DNA of 64,000 bases, taken from Amycolatopsis sp. cg9 (GTDB taxonomy: Bacteria; Actinomycetota; Actinomycetes; Mycobacteriales; Pseudonocardiaceae). Numbering within the stretch: the first letter of the stretch is position 1; the number at the start of each line of letters is the position of its first letter. Shown here piece by piece: positions 47,385 through 55,388 of this stretch. The notes beneath the pieces are model-generated. The model worked only from the letters and a program-made list of their open reading frames with translations, did no database searches and was not told where the DNA came from. The position numbers were made by a program, and so were the translations under genes. Location of the stretch: assembly GCF_041346945.1 (NCBI RefSeq), contig NZ_CP166850.1:9656501-9720500 (forward strand), read 5' to 3'.

Positions 47385-48893
47385 TCAGCCGCAGTCGCAA
47401 CAGGAGCAACAGTCGCAACAACCGTCACAGCCACCGCAGTCGCAACCGCCGGTGGTGTGCGGCTTCCCGCTCCAGGGGCCAGGGTAGGGATCGCGGCAGC
47501 AGAATTGGCAGGTGCAGCACATGTAGGGCGTGAGGGCGCAGCCGACGAAGAAGTTGCGCTTCTTCGGGGGGACGGCGAATTTCGGGTACCAGAGACCGCC
47601 ACCCTTGCCGTCGAGGGGCTCGGGGTTGCCGGAACCGCCTGGGCCTCCGGGTCCGCCCGGGCCTCCGCCTCCCGGGCCTCCGGGCCCACCCGGACCTCCA
47701 GGGCCGCCCGGCCCACCTGGACCACCGCCTCCTGGACCGCCGGGCCCACCTGGGCCGCCGCCACCCGGCCCGCCCGGCCCACCTGGGCCGCGACCACCGG
47801 GACCTCCCGGGCCGCGACCACCCGGAGCGCCCGCCGGCGGCACGGGCCCCGGCGGCGGAAACCCGTGCGGCCGCGGCGAACCACCCCACCCCGGAGGCTG
47901 CTGCGGAGCCGGCCCGGGCCCGATCCACCCCGGCTGCTGGTGCGGGTGCTGCTGCGGAGTGGGCCCCGGCCCGATCCAGCCAGGCGGTGGCTGCTGCCCG
48001 ACCGGACCGTCCTGCCCCAGCTCACCATGCCCGTACCCCGCACCATGACCAAATGCGCGCCGGACCGCCTGCCTCAGCTCGTGGACCAGCAACGCGTGCA
48101 CCAGCCCCGCCTCGGTGAACTCCACCTCCCGCAGCGCCAGCTCGACCCCCAGCACCGCGTCGTCGCACAGCCGCCGCGCCTCCGCGACACCCGTTCCCGT
48201 CGCCAGCAACGGGTTCCACGCCCCCACCGTCGCGTCGGCCGCGTGGTCCTCCACCGCGTCCAGCAGGTGTGCTACCCGCCCGAACAGGCGGCCAGCCTCC
48301 GCCAACGGGGCCGCGTTGCCCGGCCGTCCCGACAGCTCCGCCGTCCGGGCGAACGCCGCCGAAGTCGCCAGCTCGGCCGGTTCGGTCGCCAGGAGGGGCG
48401 AATCCCCGGACCCGAGGGAACGCTCGATCTCGCCCTGGCGCTCGACCGCCTCCGTCAGCACCGCCGTGTCGAAGCCGACCCGGCCGCCCGTGCGGCCGCC
48501 CTGGTCCGCCCAGCGGGCCGCGACCCGGCGGGCCGCGAACGCCACCGGGCGCCTGCCGAAGGCGCCGTCGCGGTCCTCGACGTGGTCGCCGACCTTCGCC
48601 GCCGCCAGTACCAGGGACACCGCCGCCGCGAGCTGGGCGCCTTCGCCGCGGGCCACCGAAGCCGTCCGCATGCCGCGCAACGGGCACGGCCCCGCTTCCC
48701 GGCGGCCGTCCGCGTGCGGGGTCTGGGCCTCGACCAGCGCCGAGATGATCAGCCCGTCGTAGTTGGTGACGACCCGCGCGAGCTGGCCGTGCTCGTCACG
48801 CAGTGTGAGGCACAGCCCGCACAGGTGCGCCAGCCAGTCCGCGTGCAGGCCGGCCGACAGCCGGTGGCGGCACGGCCTGATGATCCCGAACAT
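47385..48893 (-). CDS. DUF5685 protein with collagen-like and Cys-rich tail
   Basis: 502-aa protein. The N-terminal 290 residues are a DUF5685 helical domain starting MFGIIRPCRHRL and WLAHLCGLCLTLRDEHG (C8, C25, C28), typical of the family. Then come a Pro/Gln/Gly linker with two PGWIGPGP repeats, a collagen-like Gly-Gly-Pro tract of about 65 residues, and a C-terminal 52 residues holding 16 cysteines (CC, CxC and CxxC pairs) that ends CCSCCDCG. The Cys cluster probably binds metal together with the N-terminal cysteines. Function unknown. It is 11 nt from the CMD-like gene. Confidence 0.75.
   Translation of the reverse strand: MFGIIRPCRHRLSAGLHADWLAHLCGLCLTLRDEHGQLARVVTNYDGLIISALVEAQTPHADGRREAGPCPLRGMRTASVARGEGAQLAAAVSLVLAAAKVGDHVEDRDGAFGRRPVAFAARRVAARWADQGGRTGGRVGFDTAVLTEAVERQGEIERSLGSGDSPLLATEPAELATSAAFARTAELSGRPGNAAPLAEAGRLFGRVAHLLDAVEDHAADATVGAWNPLLATGTGVAEARRLCDDAVLGVELALREVEFTEAGLVHALLVHELRQAVRRAFGHGAGYGHGELGQDGPVGQQPPPGWIGPGPTPQQHPHQQPGWIGPGPAPQQPPGWGGSPRPHGFPPPGPVPPAGAPGGRGPGGPGGRGPGGPGGPGGGGPGGPGGPGGGGPGGPGGPGGPGGPGGPGGGGPGGPGGPGGSGNPEPLDGKGGGLWYPKFAVPPKKRNFFVGCALTPYMCCTCQFCCRDPYPGPWSGKPHTTGGCDCGGCDGCCDCCSCCDCG
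47640..47845 (-). repeat. Collagen-like coding repeat
   Basis: Tandem repeat of 9-nt units (variants of GGTGGGCCC/GGCGGTCCA) that encodes Gly-Gly-Pro and Gly-Gly-Gly triplets in the DUF5685 protein. Such tracts are prone to slippage, so copy number probably varies between strains. Confidence 0.75.
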
Positions 48894-48997
48894 CCCCGGT
48901 TCCCCTCGCTTTCCGGACGGTCGGCGCACCTTAGCCCGAACGTGTGGCGCACGCGGCGGGAGTGCGCGATTCGTGACCGGCCCGGCAGGATGACCGC

Positions 48998-49516
48998 ATG
49001 GCCGCACTGCACCCCCCGAAGGTCGAGGTCTTCGACCCCGTCGCGCGCGAGAACATCGACCCGAAGGGCATCCGCCGGGAAGTCGAGGAGTACCGCGAGG
49101 AGCCGTTCGGCCTGTACCTCGCGCGCCCCACGCCGGGCCGCGCGCAGTTCCACTACCTCGAGTCGTGGCTGGTGCCCGGGCTCGGCCTCCGCTTCACCGA
49201 CTTCTGGTTCTCCCCCGGCCACGAGCGCGACCAGGACTTCTACCTCGACGTCGTCCGCGTCCGCCGCGACGGCCCGCGCTGGGTCGCCACCGACCTCTAC
49301 GTCGATCTCGTGCTCAAGGACAAGCTGTCGCTGCGGGTGATCGACTCCGACGAGCTCCTCGAAGCCCACGCGGCGGGCCTGGTCACCACCGAAGACGCCG
49401 AGTTCGCGCTGAAGACGGCCTACGCCGCGGTGGAAGGACTCGCCGCGCACGGCTACGAGCTCTCGGCCTGGCTGTCCACAAAGGACGTCACGTTGACCTG
49501 GCGGCGCCACCCCTAG
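48998..49516 (+). CDS. DUF402 family protein
   Basis: 172-aa protein of the DUF402 (FomD-like) family: AQFHYLESWLVPGLGLRFTDFWF, DQDFYLDVVRVRRDGPRWVATDLYVDLVL and RVIDSDELLEAHAAGL. FomD and relatives hydrolyse nucleoside phosphonates or diphosphates with metal; residues D in YLDVV and YVDLVL fit that site. It is divergent from the DUF5685 gene. Confidence 0.85.
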   Translation: MAALHPPKVEVFDPVARENIDPKGIRREVEEYREEPFGLYLARPTPGRAQFHYLESWLVPGLGLRFTDFWFSPGHERDQDFYLDVVRVRRDGPRWVATDLYVDLVLKDKLSLRVIDSDELLEAHAAGLVTTEDAEFALKTAYAAVEGLAAHGYELSAWLSTKDVTLTWRRHP

Positions 49517-49759
49517 CCCGCATCCTCCGAAGGGAGGACACGATCCGGACCGTTGTGATGACGCGCCGGCCCGCCCCGCCGCGCGACCCTTGATCCATCG
49601 GCACCGAGCCGGGAGGGGGAAGCGACATGGCGGTCACACCGATCGGCGTCCGGGCACGCGCTTGTGAGCCGCGTCCCCGGCACCGGCGCCCGCGCGGTGG
49701 CGCACAGCCGCGGCACGTAGGGTGCGGGAGACCGGGTGCCCTCGAGGAACAGGATCACG

Positions 49760-51268
49760 ATGGACGCCGTAGCCACGGCCCCCGACCAGGCGAAAGCCGA
49801 GCTCGCGCCGTTCGCCCGGCTCCCGGTCCTCTTGCTCGCGGCCGGGACGGCGACGGCCCTCCTCCTCACCGCCGGCCGCTACGGCTACTTCGGGGACGAG
49901 CTGTACTTCCTCGCCGCCGCGAAGCACCTGGCCTGGGGTTACGCCGACCAGCCGCCGCTCGTCCCCGCCCTGGCGTGGGTGATGAACACGCTGGCGCCCG
50001 GTTCGCTGGTCGTGTTCCGCGTCCCGGCGATCCTGGCGACCGCCGCGGGGGTGGTCGTCACCGCGCTGATCGCGCGCGAGCTGGGCGGGCAGCGCAAGGC
50101 GCAGGCCCGTGCCGCGGCGGCGTACGCGATCTGCGGCCAGTTCGTCGGCAGCGGGCACTACCTGGCGACGTCGACGATCGACCCGCTGCTGTGGACGCTC
50201 GTGCTGTGGCTGCTGGTCCGCTGGGTCCGAACGCGGAACGACACGCTCTTGGTCTGGCTCGGCGTCGTGACGGCGGTGGCGCTCAACGGCAAGCTGCTCA
50301 TCGGCGCGTTCTGGCTGGTGGCGGGCGTGGCGGTGCTCGTGTTCGGGCCGCGCGAGCTGTTGCGCCGGCCGAAGCTCTGGCTGGGGGCGCTGATCGCCGC
50401 CATCTCGCTGGTGCCCACGCTCCTGTGGCAGCGCGCGAACGGCTGGCCGCAGCTCGGCATGGGCGACGCGGTCGGTGCGGAGGTCGACGCCGCGGGTGGC
50501 CGCGAAGCCTTCCTCCCGAACCTGCTGGCCGGCGCCGGCTGGGTGATCGGGGCGCTCGGTGTGCTCTACGGCGTCGTCGTGCTGCTCGGGAGCCGGGAGC
50601 TGCGGCCCTACCGGTTCCTGGGCTGGACGGCGCTGGGCGTCGTCGCGGTGTTCCTGGTCGCGAACGGGCGCTACTACTACGCGGCCGGGACGTTCGGCGT
50701 GCTGTGGGCGGCTGCCGCCGTGCACCTGGAAGCGCGGCCGCCGGCCCGGTGGTGGCGGTGGGTGCCGACCTGGCCCGTGTTCGTCGTGTCCGCCCTGTTC
50801 AGCCTGCCCTTCACGCTGCCGCTGTGGCCGGCGCACTGGCTCGTCGACCACCCGGGCGCACCGCGGCCCGCGTACGCCGCCGAGGAGATCGGCTGGCCGG
50901 ACCTGGCCCAGGACGTCGCCGCGCTGTACCGCACCGCGCCGCCGGGCACGGCCGTCGTCACCGGCGGCTACTGGCAGGCGAGCGCGCTCGGCCGGTACGG
51001 GCCGGAGCAAGGACTGCCCGAGGCCTATAGCCCGAGCCGGGGCTTCTGGTACTTCGGCCGTCCGGACGACAGCGCGGGCAACGTGCTCTTCGTCGGCTAC
51101 GACCCGTCGAAGCTCGCGAAGCACTTCGGCGACGCGCGGATCGTCGGGCAGGTCGGCAACCGGCTCGGCGTGCGCAACGCGAGCGAGCACCTGCCCGTCT
51201 GGCTGCTCACCGGCCGGACCGGGAGCTGGGCCGAGATCTGGCCGCAGCTCAAGGACATGCGCGCTTAG
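49760..51268 (+). CDS. GT39/GT83-like membrane glycosyltransferase
   Basis: 502-aa polytopic membrane protein of the ArnT/PMT-like GT-C superfamily. About ten helices; the first outside loop holds the catalytic-type acidic pair in GYFGDELYFLAAAKHLAWGYADQPPL. A soluble C-terminal domain follows (LAQDVAALYRTAPPGTAVVTGGYW). It would transfer a sugar from a polyprenyl-phosphate donor to lipid or wall material; the acceptor is unknown. ATG at 49760 with AGGA upstream is preferred over GTG 49736. Tail-to-tail 4-nt overlap with coaE. Confidence 0.85.
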   Translation: MDAVATAPDQAKAELAPFARLPVLLLAAGTATALLLTAGRYGYFGDELYFLAAAKHLAWGYADQPPLVPALAWVMNTLAPGSLVVFRVPAILATAAGVVVTALIARELGGQRKAQARAAAAYAICGQFVGSGHYLATSTIDPLLWTLVLWLLVRWVRTRNDTLLVWLGVVTAVALNGKLLIGAFWLVAGVAVLVFGPRELLRRPKLWLGALIAAISLVPTLLWQRANGWPQLGMGDAVGAEVDAAGGREAFLPNLLAGAGWVIGALGVLYGVVVLLGSRELRPYRFLGWTALGVVAVFLVANGRYYYAAGTFGVLWAAAAVHLEARPPARWWRWVPTWPVFVVSALFSLPFTLPLWPAHWLVDHPGAPRPAYAAEEIGWPDLAQDVAALYRTAPPGTAVVTGGYWQASALGRYGPEQGLPEAYSPSRGFWYFGRPDDSAGNVLFVGYDPSKLAKHFGDARIVGQVGNRLGVRNASEHLPVWLLTGRTGSWAEIWPQLKDMRA

Positions 51269-52449
51269 GGCGTCCAGCCGGTGGCCGCCGCCCACTTCTC
51301 GGCGCGGGCGAACACGCCGTTGACCCACTCCTGCTTCTCGTCGGCGTAGGCCTCGACCGTGCCGTCCGCGGCGTGCGCCGTGGCCAGGCGCAGCTTCACG
51401 TCGCGGTAGTCGTCGCGCTCGTCCGGGTTCGCGCGCAGGAAGTCGCGGAAGAGCAGCGCGAGGCGCCACGCGGGGGTCTCGGTGGACCGGACGTGGAGGT
51501 TCACCGGCCGCTTGGGGTCGCCGCCGACGTGCAGGCGCTTGGGCCACGTCCCGGTGCCGTCCTGGGCGTCGTCGGCCCAGTCGCCCGCCAGCCGGGGGAA
51601 GCCCGCGTCGGAGAGCAGCTCCAGCAGCGTGTCCGCGTCCGCCAGGGTGGCCACAGTCAGCTGCAGGTCCAGGATGTCCTTGGCGGGCAGGCCGGGGACC
51701 GCCGTCGAGCCGATGTGGTCGGCGCGGCGCGCGAGCTCCCCCGCCGCGGCGCGGACGCGGGCGAGCACGCGCTCGGCCTGCGCCGGCCAGGTCAGGTCGT
51801 ACTCCGCGATCTTCGGCGACATCGGCGGCCGCGGCCGGCGCAAGCGCACGTTCGCCTCGAACGGCACCAGCCGGTCCGCCCACAGCGCGTCGACCTCGGC
51901 GAGCACGGCGTCTTCGGCGCCGCCGTTGTCCAGCCAGACGTCCGCGACGGCGCGGCGCTGCTCGGTACTGGCCTGCGCGCGGATCCGCGCCCGCGCGTCG
52001 TCCTCGGCCATCCCGCGCGCCGAGACGAGCCGCCGCACCCGGACCTCGACCGGCGCGTCGACCACCACGACCAGGTGGTACGCCGTCGCGAGACCGTTCT
52101 CGACCAGCAACGGGATGTCGTGGACGACGATCGAGTCCGGCCGCGCGGCAGCCATCAGCTCGCCGGTGCGCGCACCGACGAGGGGGTGCACGATCGCGTT
52201 CAGCCGCCGCCTCGACTCGTCGTCGGCGAACGCCCTCGCGGCCAGCGCGGCCCGGTCGAGCGCCCCGTCGGCGGTGAGGATCCCGTCGCCGAACTCCTCG
52301 GCCAGCCGGGCCAGCCCCTCGGTGCCGGGCTCGACGACCTCACGAGCGATCCGGTCCGAGTCCACGAGCACGGCCCCGTGCTCGGCGAGCCGGTTCGCCA
52401 CGGTCGACTTCCCGGCCCCGATCCCACCCGTCAACCCCACACGCAACAT
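51265..52449 (-). CDS. coaE: Dephospho-CoA kinase fused to GrpB (UPF0157) domain
   Basis: 394-aa bifunctional protein. Residues 1-200 are dephospho-CoA kinase, the last step of coenzyme A synthesis: P-loop GGIGAGKST (8-16), HDIPLLVENGLA and the lid RLVSARGMAEDDARARIRAQ. From about residue 215 a GrpB/UPF0157 nucleotidyltransferase-like domain follows (YDLTWPAQAERVLARVR, HIGSTAVPGLPAKDILDLQL, RPVNLHVRSTETP). The same fusion is standard in mycobacteria and relatives. ATG at 52449 starts the P-loop domain directly. Confidence 0.95.
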   Translation of the reverse strand: MLRVGLTGGIGAGKSTVANRLAEHGAVLVDSDRIAREVVEPGTEGLARLAEEFGDGILTADGALDRAALAARAFADDESRRRLNAIVHPLVGARTGELMAAARPDSIVVHDIPLLVENGLATAYHLVVVVDAPVEVRVRRLVSARGMAEDDARARIRAQASTEQRRAVADVWLDNGGAEDAVLAEVDALWADRLVPFEANVRLRRPRPPMSPKIAEYDLTWPAQAERVLARVRAAAGELARRADHIGSTAVPGLPAKDILDLQLTVATLADADTLLELLSDAGFPRLAGDWADDAQDGTGTWPKRLHVGGDPKRPVNLHVRSTETPAWRLALLFRDFLRANPDERDDYRDVKLRLATAHAADGTVEAYADEKQEWVNGVFARAEKWAAATGWTP

Positions 52450-52689
52450 GCCGATCACCCTAGCCAAGCGCGGCGTCCCGGCCCGCCAGGGCGGCTCGCG
52501 GCGGGTTTTGCCACGTCGGAGGCCGTGCCCCGGCCGACCGGCGGAGCCACTGCAGACGAACGGGCGATCCGCAAGTCGATCGTGACGCGTGACTCAACCG
52601 ATATCCGGACACGCCGTGTTGCTTACCCACCCCCGCCGGTCCCGGTGCGTACCGTGCGCGCGACAAGGGTCGCCCACGGCGGAGGAACG

Positions 52690-52935
52690 ATGGCGGACAG
52701 CAAGCACGTCGGGAAGCACCGGCTCGGCACGCCGGGGCTGGCGCACTGCGTTCTCCACCGCCCGGTCGCCGACGCCTTGGCGGACTACCGGCGGACCTGG
52801 CTGAGCGCGCTGCTGGTCCCGGCCAAGCACAGCTTCGCCGGCCTCCGCCGCAAGGCCCGCGCCGCCGCACTCGAGCGCATCTGGGTACCGGCCGTCGTCC
52901 CACGCGCAGCCACGGCAACCGTCCGCGCCGCCTGA
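52690..52935 (+). CDS. Small basic protein of unknown function
   Basis: 81-aa basic protein, MADSKHVGKHRLGTPGLAHC at the start, then a helical Arg/Leu-rich middle (ADYRRTWLSALLVPAKHSFAG) and an Ala-rich end. No known domain. GGAGGA lies 4 nt before the ATG, and the upstream 240 nt could hold its promoter. Its last 26 codons lie in the first copy of a 178-bp tandem duplication, so a second, promoterless copy of its 3' end follows at 53035-53113. Confidence 0.55.
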   Translation: MADSKHVGKHRLGTPGLAHCVLHRPVADALADYRRTWLSALLVPAKHSFAGLRRKARAAALERIWVPAVVPRAATATVRAA

Positions 52936-53218
52936 CCGCGCCCGATTGCGGCGCCCGACGGCACAACCGGGCCCGTCACGCCGCGCGTCCCGGCCGTCGG
53001 CACCGCCCAACCGCGACCGCCCGACCGGGGCCGTCCGCGCCGCCGCACTCGAGCGCATCTGGGTACCGGCCGTCGTCCCACGCGCAGCCACGGCAACCGT
53101 CCGCGCCGCCTGACCGCGCCCGATTGCGGCGCCAGACCGCACAACCGGGCCCGTCACGCCGCGCGTCCCGGCCGTCGGCACCGCCCAACCGCGACCGCCC
53201 GACCGGGGCCGTCCGCGC
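52857..53218. repeat. 178-bp tandem duplication (two copies)
   Basis: The stretch from 52857 repeats from 53035 with period 178. I find two mismatches in the aligned copies (52956/53134 and 52960/53138). The unit covers the 3' end and stop codon of the small gene plus about 100 nt of downstream DNA. The low divergence indicates a recent duplication. Confidence 0.85.
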
Positions 53219-53434
53219 CACCCCATCGCGACCGCCCCCACCACGCGACCGCGGCCATCCGCACCGTCCGCCGCCCGCGACCGCACCGCCCGACCGCGCC
53301 GCTCGCACCGCCTGACCGCCACCATCCGCACCGCCCGACCGCACCGCCCGACCGGAGCCAGCCGCACCGCCCGACCGCCACCGCCCAATCGCGACCGCAG
53401 CACCACCCGAGCGCGACCGCCCGGCCAGAGCCGG
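53219..53434. repeat. Degenerate CCGCACCGCCCGACCG tract
   Basis: About 200 nt of imperfect short tandem repeats of the CCGCACCGCCCGACCG type that continue from the 178-bp duplication to the 3' end of the osmC-like gene. Together with the duplication this makes a gene-free gap of 499 nt (52936-53434). All frames are open because of composition; I see no gene or RNA in it. Confidence 0.7.
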
Positions 53435-53881
53435 TCAGCGGCCGGCTTCGCGTGTTTCGATCACGATCTCCGACGACAGCGTGCGGTGCACCGGGCACTT
53501 GTCCGCGATCACCATCAGCTTCGCGCGCTGCTCGTCGTCGAGGTCGCCCTCGAGTTCGATCTCGCGCGTGATCCGGCTGAGCAGGCCGATCTCCGTCTCG
53601 CAGCGCTCGCAGTCGCGTGCGTGGATGCGGTCGTGGCGCAGCCGGACCGTCGCCCTGGCCAGGGGGATGCCCTTGCGGTCGGCGTACATCCGCAGCGTGA
53701 TCGCGGTGCACGAACCCAGCGACGCCAGCAGCAGCTCGTACGGGTTCGGGCCGGCGTCGGCGCCGCCGGCTGAGACAGGTTCGTCTACGAGTAGCTCGTG
53801 GGTCGCCGTCGTGACCTGCTGCGTGTAGGTGCCGTCGCCGCTCGCGGTGACTACGACCGTGCCGGGGTCGGGGTGCGCCAT
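53435..53881 (-). CDS. OsmC-family peroxiredoxin-like protein
   Basis: 148-aa OsmC/Ohr-like protein. The two reactive cysteines are in LASLGSCTAITLRMYADRKG and DKCPVHRTL, and GPNPYELLLASLG is the family signature. An extra pair, DCERCE, between them is characteristic of the YhfA-like subgroup. It would reduce organic or other hydroperoxides in the cytoplasm. ATG; it follows the HD-domain gene by 5 nt, so the two form an operon. Confidence 0.9.
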   Translation of the reverse strand: MAHPDPGTVVVTASGDGTYTQQVTTATHELLVDEPVSAGGADAGPNPYELLLASLGSCTAITLRMYADRKGIPLARATVRLRHDRIHARDCERCETEIGLLSRITREIELEGDLDDEQRAKLMVIADKCPVHRTLSSEIVIETREAGR

Positions 53882-53886
53882 CCGGG

Positions 53887-54507
53887 TCAGTCCTCCCAGG
53901 GTGATTCTTCGATCGTGGTCACGAAGTCCTGCCGGACGAAGCCTGGCACGAACCGGGCGAGAACATCGGCTTTGACGTTGCCGAAGGTCGTGTCGGGACG
54001 ATCACGGATGCCTTCGGTGAACGCGGCGAGGATGCGCCGCTTGAAGTCCGGGCGCGGGTGCGCGGCCACGACGGCGGCCCGGTCCGCCGCGGGCAGGTCG
54101 TGGTAGCCGATGCCGAGGACGTCGTACTCGACGCCCACCGTCACCAGTGCGACCTCGGGTTCCATGTGCTCCGGGAGGCCGGGGGTGGTGTGCAGCGCGA
54201 TGGCCGTCCAGGCGACGCGGGCGCGTTCGGGGTCGGCGCCGTGGTCGAGCAGGAAGCGCCGGGCCTCGTCCGCGCCGTCGAGTTCGAAGCGGCGGTCGCT
54301 CCGGTGGCCGTCGACGAGGCCGAGGTCGTGGAACAGCGCGGCGACGTAGAGCAGCTCGGCGTCGAACTCCAGGCCGCGCCGCCGGCCTTGGAGGGCGCCG
54401 AACAGGTAGACGCGGGCCGAGTGGTCGTACAGCAGCGGGCCGGCGGTGTCGCGCACGTACTCGGCGGCTTCGCGGGCGAGGGCGGTGTCCGGGACTTCTG
54501 GGGTCAT
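53887..54507 (-). CDS. HD-domain phosphohydrolase-like protein
   Basis: 206-aa protein with an HD domain: LLYDHSARVYLFGALQGRR (first His), ELLYVAALFHDLGLVDGH (the HD pair), then AWTAIALHTTPGLPEHM (further His). These metal-binding positions suit a phosphohydrolase or hydratase; the arrangement recalls cyanamide hydratase-like members. ATG at 54507 is chosen; an in-frame start at 54552 is possible. Divergent from the TetR gene, which may regulate it. Confidence 0.82.
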   Translation of the reverse strand: MTPEVPDTALAREAAEYVRDTAGPLLYDHSARVYLFGALQGRRRGLEFDAELLYVAALFHDLGLVDGHRSDRRFELDGADEARRFLLDHGADPERARVAWTAIALHTTPGLPEHMEPEVALVTVGVEYDVLGIGYHDLPAADRAAVVAAHPRPDFKRRILAAFTEGIRDRPDTTFGNVKADVLARFVPGFVRQDFVTTIEESPWED

Positions 54508-54678
54508 GACGCCGACGATGCCCGTCCGCGCGGTGCTCGGACCTGCGTCCAACGGACGGCAACACCGCAGATCCGGACATCCGGCTCATTCCCAAGACGC
54601 GCCGGATATCGTATCTTCTGCTGCGGGTGGGTCGCCCGGACGCCGTCTGCGCCCGGCCGCCGCGAAGGGGGTGCGCCG

Positions 54679-55308
54679 ATGGCCACCAGGCACTTGTCGA
54701 TGCGCCCTGCCGACCAGGGCAGCCGCGAACGCTTCCTCGACGCGGCGCTTTCCGTGCTGGTGAACCGGGGTGTTCCCGGCCTGACCGTCCGCGGTGTCGC
54801 CGAGGCGGCCGGCGCGTCGACGATCTCCGTGTACGCCCGCTTCGGCGGCCGCGCGGGCCTGCTCGACGCCCTGTACGAGCGCACGTTCGACTCGCTGCGG
54901 GAGATGCTGGAAGGCCTGCCGCCGTCGAGCGCGGACGGGGTCGCGGACGTGCTGCACCTGGCCCTCGAGTACCGGCACTTCGCCCGCGAGAGCCCGGCCC
55001 GCTACGCGCTGATGTTCGAGCGCCCGGTCCCCGGCTTCGACCCGGACCCGGCGCTGCGCTCGGCCGTGCTGCGGACGACGTTCCGGATGTTCGTCGAGCG
55101 CGTCCACCGCGTGTGCCCGCCGGGTGCGGACGCCCAGGCCGCGGCGTACCAGCTGTGGACGGCGATGCACGGGCTGGTGGGCGCGGAGCTGATGCTGGCC
55201 TCGCGGACCCCGCTGGCGGACTGGTTCATCCCGCCCACCGAAGAGGCGAACGAGGAGATGTACCGGCAGGGCGTCACCGCGATGATGCGCGGCCTCGGCC
55301 TGCGCTGA
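54679..55308 (+). CDS. TetR-family transcriptional regulator
   Basis: 209-aa regulator. The N-terminal HTH reads RERFLDAALSVLVNRGVPGLTVRGVAEAAGASTISVYARFGGRAGLLDALY (in sections), and the C-terminal ligand domain includes YQLWTAMHGLVGAELM, typical of the TetR C-terminal 33-like group. ATG with AAGGGGG 8 nt upstream. It is divergent from the HD/OsmC pair and a likely regulator of it. Confidence 0.9.
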   Translation: MATRHLSMRPADQGSRERFLDAALSVLVNRGVPGLTVRGVAEAAGASTISVYARFGGRAGLLDALYERTFDSLREMLEGLPPSSADGVADVLHLALEYRHFARESPARYALMFERPVPGFDPDPALRSAVLRTTFRMFVERVHRVCPPGADAQAAAYQLWTAMHGLVGAELMLASRTPLADWFIPPTEEANEEMYRQGVTAMMRGLGLR

Positions 55309-55331
55309 AACCCCGAACCGCAGACGCGAAA

Positions 55332-55362
55332 GAACCCCCGGTCCGAAGTGGACCGGGGGTTC
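55332..55362. terminator. Terminator of rpsA (and of the TetR gene)
   Basis: Perfect 13-bp hairpin (55332-55344 with 55350-55362, GAACCCCCGGTCC) with a 5-nt loop. On the minus strand it is followed by TTT, so it mainly looks like the intrinsic terminator of rpsA, 26 nt past its stop; it also lies 23 nt after the TetR gene. Confidence 0.8.
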
Positions 55363-55388
55363 CGTCGTTCAGCTCAGAGAGCTAGTGC

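Noticed and set aside
49627..51030. ATG with a strong GGGAGGGGG site opening a 467-codon frame
   Set aside because: Most of it overlaps the GT39-like gene in another frame and reads as Arg/Ala/Gly-rich low complexity. The ribosome site is curious, but no sensible short protein ends before the overlap.
52936..53434. Open frames in the repeat tract, both strands
   Set aside because: Composition-driven; repeats of Arg/Gly/Ala/Pro with no ribosome site or conserved motif.
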